A stretch of DNA of 7,475 nucleotides. It comes from Myxococcaceae bacterium (GTDB taxonomy: Bacteria > Myxococcota > Myxococcia > Myxococcales > Myxococcaceae). The notes under the pieces were generated by a model. That model was not told where the DNA came from. It ran no database searches and saw nothing but the letters and a program-made list of their open reading frames with translations. Location of the stretch: positions 1 to 7,475 of the forward strand of contig JAGSPQ010000153.1 of NCBI GenBank assembly GCA_018262385.1, written 5' to 3'. The position numbers and the translations under genes are program-made. Numbering within the stretch: the stretch's first letter is position 1; the number at the start of each line of letters is the position of its first letter. This document shows, piece by piece, positions 4,264 through 7,475 of this stretch.

Positions 4264-5655
4264 CTAATACGCGTTCTTCGACAGAAAGCCGCCCAGCGCG
4301 GTGCGAACGAGGATCTTCAGGTCCAGCATCAGCGACCAGTTCTCGATGTAATAGAGGTCGAACTCGATCCGCTTCTGGATCGACGTCTGGCCGCGCAGCC
4401 CATTCACCTGCGCCCAGCCGGTGATCCCCGACTTCACCAGGTGGCGCAGGTGGTAGCGGGGGATCTGCTTCTTGAACTCTTCGATGAACATCGGCCGCTC
4501 GGGCCGCGGCCCGACCAGGCTCATCTCGCCCACCAGGACGTTGAAGAACTGGGGCAGCTCGTCGAGGGAAGAGCGCCGCAGGAAGGCGCCGATCGGGGTC
4601 CGCCGGGGGTCGTCGATCGCCGCCATCACCGCGCCTTCCGCCTCGGCGTCGGCCTGCATCGTGCGGAACTTGAGCATCTGGAAGGTGCGGCCATCCATCC
4701 CCATCCGCTCCTGGCGGTAGAGCACCGGGCCCCGGCTGGTCAGCCGCACCAGCAGGGCGAGCCCCAGCAGCAGCGGCGCCGCCAGCAGCAGCGCCGAGGC
4801 CGAGATCAGCAGGTCGAAGATCCGCTTCGCGATCAGGTTCCAGCCGTCCAGCGGGCCGCCCTGGAGGCTGATGATCGGCAGCCCGCCGAACTCCTCGAGG
4901 CCGCCGCGCAGGGTGATGTACTGGTACAGGTCGGGCACCACCTTCACGTCGACGGTGCGCTGGGCCAGCTGCTCCATCAGGTCCTTCATCACCGCCGACT
5001 CCTCGATCGGCAGCGCGATGATCACCTGATCCACCGGGCTCTGGTCGAGCACCCGATCGACGTCGGCGATCATCCCCAGCACCAGCGCGCCCTGCACCCG
5101 GGTGCCCACCTTCTCGGCCTTTCGGGTCAGCACCCCCGTCACCCGGAAGCCCAGCTCGCGGTGGCCCTCGATCGTCTCGATCACCCGCTGCCCCAGCTGG
5201 CCGGCCCCGATCACCAGGATCGACTTGAGGTTGAACCCGCGCCGCCGCAGCTCGTTGAAGAACGCCCGGAACGCGACCCGCACCGCCGAGATCCCGGCGA
5301 AGGCGTAGAGGACGAAGATCCCGATCGTGGCGCGCGAGTACCGCTCGCGCGCGAAGTAGGTCAGCGCGACCAGGATCAGCGTCGCGAACACCATCGCCTT
5401 GAAGATCTCGAACACCTCGCTGATGTGCGAGCGCGAGCGGTTGGTGGTGTAGAGGTTCGACTGCCGGAACACGATCGGAAAGATGAACAGCACCATCGCC
5501 AGCGAGACCCAGGTGTCCTCGACCGGCGGAATCGACTCGTGGGGCAGCCCTGAATAGAACCGGGTCCAGTAGGCGAACGCGAAAGCGACGATCAGCACCA
5601 GCACATCGGCGGTGAGCTTGATCGAGTTATAGAAGCGCTGAAACCGGCTGAACAT
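4264..5655 (-). CDS. Polyprenyl-phosphate hexose-1-phosphate transferase (WcaJ/WbaP-type initiating enzyme)
   Basis: 463 residues, the normal length for two-domain initiating transferases. It moves a sugar-1-phosphate (often glucose or galactose) from its UDP form to undecaprenyl phosphate on the inner membrane, the first step of exopolysaccharide, capsule or O-antigen synthesis. Seen: transmembrane segments at about 13-30, 47-63, 87-101 and 110-127; a CoA_binding_3-type Rossmann region with GAGQLGQ (150-156); KRIFD then a long membrane helix (about 281-303); and the bacterial sugar transferase domain with KFRTM (329-333), RRSSLDELPQ (360-369; D365-E366 corresponds to the catalytic Asp-Glu dyad known from PglC), LVGEMSLVGPRPE (374-386) and GITGWAQVNGLRG (410-422). 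ATG 5655 is preceded by AGGG at suitable spacing. The sugar cannot be read from sequence. It heads a two-gene unit with the TPR-like gene and is divergent from the ArnT-like gene. Confidence 0.95.
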   Translation of the reverse strand: MFSRFQRFYNSIKLTADVLVLIVAFAFAYWTRFYSGLPHESIPPVEDTWVSLAMVLFIFPIVFRQSNLYTTNRSRSHISEVFEIFKAMVFATLILVALTYFARERYSRATIGIFVLYAFAGISAVRVAFRAFFNELRRRGFNLKSILVIGAGQLGQRVIETIEGHRELGFRVTGVLTRKAEKVGTRVQGALVLGMIADVDRVLDQSPVDQVIIALPIEESAVMKDLMEQLAQRTVDVKVVPDLYQYITLRGGLEEFGGLPIISLQGGPLDGWNLIAKRIFDLLISASALLLAAPLLLGLALLVRLTSRGPVLYRQERMGMDGRTFQMLKFRTMQADAEAEGAVMAAIDDPRRTPIGAFLRRSSLDELPQFFNVLVGEMSLVGPRPERPMFIEEFKKQIPRYHLRHLVKSGITGWAQVNGLRGQTSIQKRIEFDLYYIENWSLMLDLKILVRTALGGFLSKNAY

Positions 5656-5679
5656 CGACGCCCTGCTCTAGCACACCTG
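5656..5679. promoter_or_regulatory. 24-bp divergent gap between sugar transferase and ArnT-like genes
   Basis: Only 24 bp separate the two start codons, too little for two back-to-back promoters. At least one promoter must lie inside the opposite gene. On the plus strand TATAGA (5628-5633) in the 5' end of the sugar transferase gene matches TATAAT at 4 of 6 and would give a leader of about 40 nt, but I see no convincing -35. No good promoter is visible on the minus strand. Confidence 0.3.
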
Positions 5680-7326
5680 GTGACCGCTCCCATCCGACGA
5701 CCCCCGCTCGCGGCGCTGCTCCTGGCGGTGGCGGCCGCTCCGTGGCTGATCGGCGCCGGCAACGAGCTGCAGGACGTCGACTCCGCCCAGTACGCCGACG
5801 TCGCCCGGCTGATCGCCCAGGACAACGCGTGGCTGAAGCTGCGCGACTCGACCGGGCCGTTCGTCAACAAGCCCCCGCTGGCGATCTGGGCCCAGGCGGT
5901 GGCGATCGAGGCGCTCGGGCCGACCTCGCTGGCCGCCCGGCTTCCCTCGCTGCTGTTTGCGCTGCTGGCGATCGCCGCCACCTTCGGGCTCGGCCGCGCG
6001 CTGCTCGATCCCACCCGGGGGGCGATCGCCGCCTGCCTGCTCGCCGCCTCGGTCGCGCTGCAGCAGATGGTCAGCGATCCGAAGGTCGACCTTGCCCTCA
6101 CCGCGATGGCCACCGCCTCGCTCTGGGCGTTCGTCGAAGGCCGGAAGCGGCCCGGGTTCCTCTGGCTGGGCTGGGTATTCGCCGGGCTGGCGGTGCTCTC
6201 GAAGGGGCCGCTCGGGCTGGCGCTCCCGGCGGCGGCGATCGCCCCCGAGGCGATCCGGCACCGGTGGGGCGGCGCACAGCAGGGCACCCTGCTGCAGCGG
6301 GTGCTGGGGCTCAAGCCGCTGCGCGGGCTGCTGATCGTGGCGGCGATCGCCGCGCCCTACTACTGGGCCGTCTACCAGCGCGACGGTGCCGACGGCGCCC
6401 GCTTCGTGCTCTGGCAGCAGAACATCGGCCGGCTGTTCGGGCAGTCGGGCTACGCGAACGACACCACCCCGCTCTTCTTCCTCCACACCGCGCTGTGGGT
6501 CTTCTTGCCCTTCACCCCGCTGCTGCTGATCGCCTTCGCCCGCCCGCGGCTGCCGCGCCTGCCGTCGGAGCAGCGGGTGCTGTGGTGGGGCTTCTGGATC
6601 CCGTTCGCCGCCTTCTCCCTCTCGACCTACAAGCTGCCGCAGTACATCTACTGCCTGGCTCCGGTCGGAGCGTTGATCGCCGCCGACGCCGCCTGTGGGC
6701 TGAGCGCGCGCGCCTCCCACCGCGCCCGGGTGGCGATGGCCGCGCTGGGGGGGCTGGGGGCCGGACTGCTCGTCTGGCTGCTGGTGGCCGGCTTCCCTCC
6801 CCCGGGCGCGCTCGGCACTGCCCTCGGAATCGGGCTGGCGCTGGGGCTGCCGGCCGGAGCGTGGGCGATCGCGCGCCGGTGGGATCCCGCCTGGCAGCTG
6901 ACCTCGGCGGCGGTCGGCGCGCTGGCCGGGCTGCACCTGGTCTACGCCGGCTGGCTGTTCCCCCAGGCGACCGCGTTCCAGGCGGGCCAGCGCCTCGCCG
7001 AGCGGGCGCGGGCGGAGGATCCGGCCGCCCCGCTGCTCCCCTTCGTCGACACCCAACCCACCTTCGCGGTCGCCTACTACCGCGGCGCCCGCACCGCCTT
7101 GATCGGGGTCGACGAGCTGGCGTCGCACGTCCGCGCCGGGACGCTGAGCACGGTGGTGGTGAACGCCGGCGCCTGGCCCGACTTCGCCTCGGTCGGGCTG
7201 CGCGCCGAGCCGATCGCGAAGTTCCCCGCCTACCCCACCAGCCGGCCGAAGCTCGACTTCCTGCGCGCCTCCACCCGCCCGGCCCAGCTGCAGTGGCGCG
7301 AGCTGGTGCGGCTCAAGGCACCGTGA
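5680..7326 (+). CDS. ArnT/PMT-like (GT83-type) polytopic membrane glycosyltransferase
   Basis: 548 residues. The family transfers a sugar from a polyprenyl-phosphate donor to lipid A, another lipid or protein on the periplasmic side of the inner membrane. Seen: an N-terminal helix (about 9-26); the first periplasmic loop with acidic DVDSAQYAD (32-40), where the family has catalytic Asp; NKPPLAIW (63-70); RLPS (87-90); SDPKVD (132-137); SKGP (174-177); many hydrophobic helices (such as 90-105, 163-185, 214-229, 266-287, 302-314, 350-371, 378-398); FSLSTYKLPQY (312-322), matching the family's conserved K-L-P-x-Y segment; and a soluble C-terminal domain from about 430. Start: GTG 5680 is the best available. 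No Shine-Dalgarno is evident, and the next in-frame Met is at residue 130, past conserved motifs. Donor and acceptor are unknown. True ArnT (aminoarabinose to lipid A) is possible, but no arn neighbours are seen. Confidence 0.9.
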   Translation: MTAPIRRPPLAALLLAVAAAPWLIGAGNELQDVDSAQYADVARLIAQDNAWLKLRDSTGPFVNKPPLAIWAQAVAIEALGPTSLAARLPSLLFALLAIAATFGLGRALLDPTRGAIAACLLAASVALQQMVSDPKVDLALTAMATASLWAFVEGRKRPGFLWLGWVFAGLAVLSKGPLGLALPAAAIAPEAIRHRWGGAQQGTLLQRVLGLKPLRGLLIVAAIAAPYYWAVYQRDGADGARFVLWQQNIGRLFGQSGYANDTTPLFFLHTALWVFLPFTPLLLIAFARPRLPRLPSEQRVLWWGFWIPFAAFSLSTYKLPQYIYCLAPVGALIAADAACGLSARASHRARVAMAALGGLGAGLLVWLLVAGFPPPGALGTALGIGLALGLPAGAWAIARRWDPAWQLTSAAVGALAGLHLVYAGWLFPQATAFQAGQRLAERARAEDPAAPLLPFVDTQPTFAVAYYRGARTALIGVDELASHVRAGTLSTVVVNAGAWPDFASVGLRAEPIAKFPAYPTSRPKLDFLRASTRPAQLQWRELVRLKAP

Positions 7327-7475
7327 CGCCGAGCGCCTCAAACTGCGCGCGCATCCCCGCCTCGAAGGCGGCCAGCGAGAAGCGCGAGGCGTTGGCGCGC
7401 GCGGCGGCGGGTGAGAAGGTGGCCTCCGCCACGTCGAACCGCCGCAGGGCGTCGATCAACGACTCCACCGTCTGC
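7313..7475 (-). CDS. GT4-type glycosyltransferase, C-terminal end only (partial)
   Basis: Minus-strand frame open from the window edge to TGA at 7315-7313, giving 53 C-terminal residues. Seen: QTVESLIDALRRFDV then FSPAAARANASRFSLAAFEA and a short helical tail ending GVTVP. Established: GT4-family glycosyltransferases (WbaZ-like and related) commonly end with a T-x-(E/S)-S-L-x-x-A-x-x-x-F segment followed by F-x-P-x-A-x-R-x-x-A-x-R-F-S-x-x-x-F. The catalytic part lies outside the window, so the donor sugar cannot be judged. Cytoplasmic or membrane-associated; it would extend the lipid-linked glycan started by the sugar transferase. It overlaps the ArnT-like gene tail to tail by 14 bp, with no room for a terminator between them. 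Confidence 0.75.
   Translation of the reverse strand, partial: QTVESLIDALRRFDVAEATFSPAAARANASRFSLAAFEAGMRAQFEALGVTVP

Noticed and set aside
4177..5553. A 458-codon plus-strand frame opposite the sugar transferase
   Set aside because: His/Gln/Arg/Asp-rich composition without motifs; the minus-strand frame carries complete sugar transferase signatures.
5668..7341. A 557-codon minus-strand frame opposite the ArnT-like gene
   Set aside because: Low-complexity Arg/Gly/Gln/Glu product typical of a shadow frame; the plus strand encodes a coherent polytopic membrane protein.

Overview
The window is strongly G+C-rich, with coding sequence dominated by G/C-ending codons. It probably comes from the chromosome of a high-GC, envelope-bearing bacterium. 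A myxobacterial or other deltaproteobacterial-type lineage is my guess from the look of the proteins; nothing in the window proves it. No tRNA, rRNA, CRISPR array, transposase or phage gene is visible.

Layout: (1) 1-284, minus strand: the N-terminal 94 residues of a thioredoxin-fold [2Fe-2S] ferredoxin, cut by the window edge. (2) 285-838: an unusually long (about 550 bp) non-coding divergent region with much less extreme base composition than its neighbours. It holds a large imperfect inverted repeat (307-417), several smaller dyads, two NrdR-box-like sequences exactly 32 bp apart, two perfect TTGACA -35 hexamers and a foldable leader. (3) 839-3586, plus strand: nrdJ, a class II adenosylcobalamin-dependent ribonucleotide reductase with TSCPD and C-terminal Cys-rich domains. 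(4) 3587-3781: a structured 3' UTR ending in a very strong intrinsic terminator whose T-tract nearly touches the stop codon of the convergent gene. (5) 5655 down to 3783, minus strand: a polyprenyl-phosphate sugar-1-phosphate transferase followed 7 bp later by a small TPR-like secreted protein. (6) 5680-7326, plus strand: an ArnT/PMT-like (GT83-type) membrane glycosyltransferase, divergent from the sugar transferase across only 24 bp. (7) 7313-7475, minus strand: the C-terminal end of a GT4-type glycosyltransferase, overlapping the previous gene tail to tail by 14 bp.

Functionally the window joins two units. The left half concerns deoxyribonucleotide synthesis (nrdJ), probably repressed by NrdR through the tandem boxes. 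The right half is the edge of a surface-polysaccharide locus. The sugar transferase starts glycan assembly on undecaprenyl phosphate, the GT4 enzyme would extend the glycan, and the ArnT-like protein would move a lipid-linked sugar onto an envelope acceptor. I see no clearly new multi-gene system. The most interesting material is in the non-coding DNA on either side of nrdJ.
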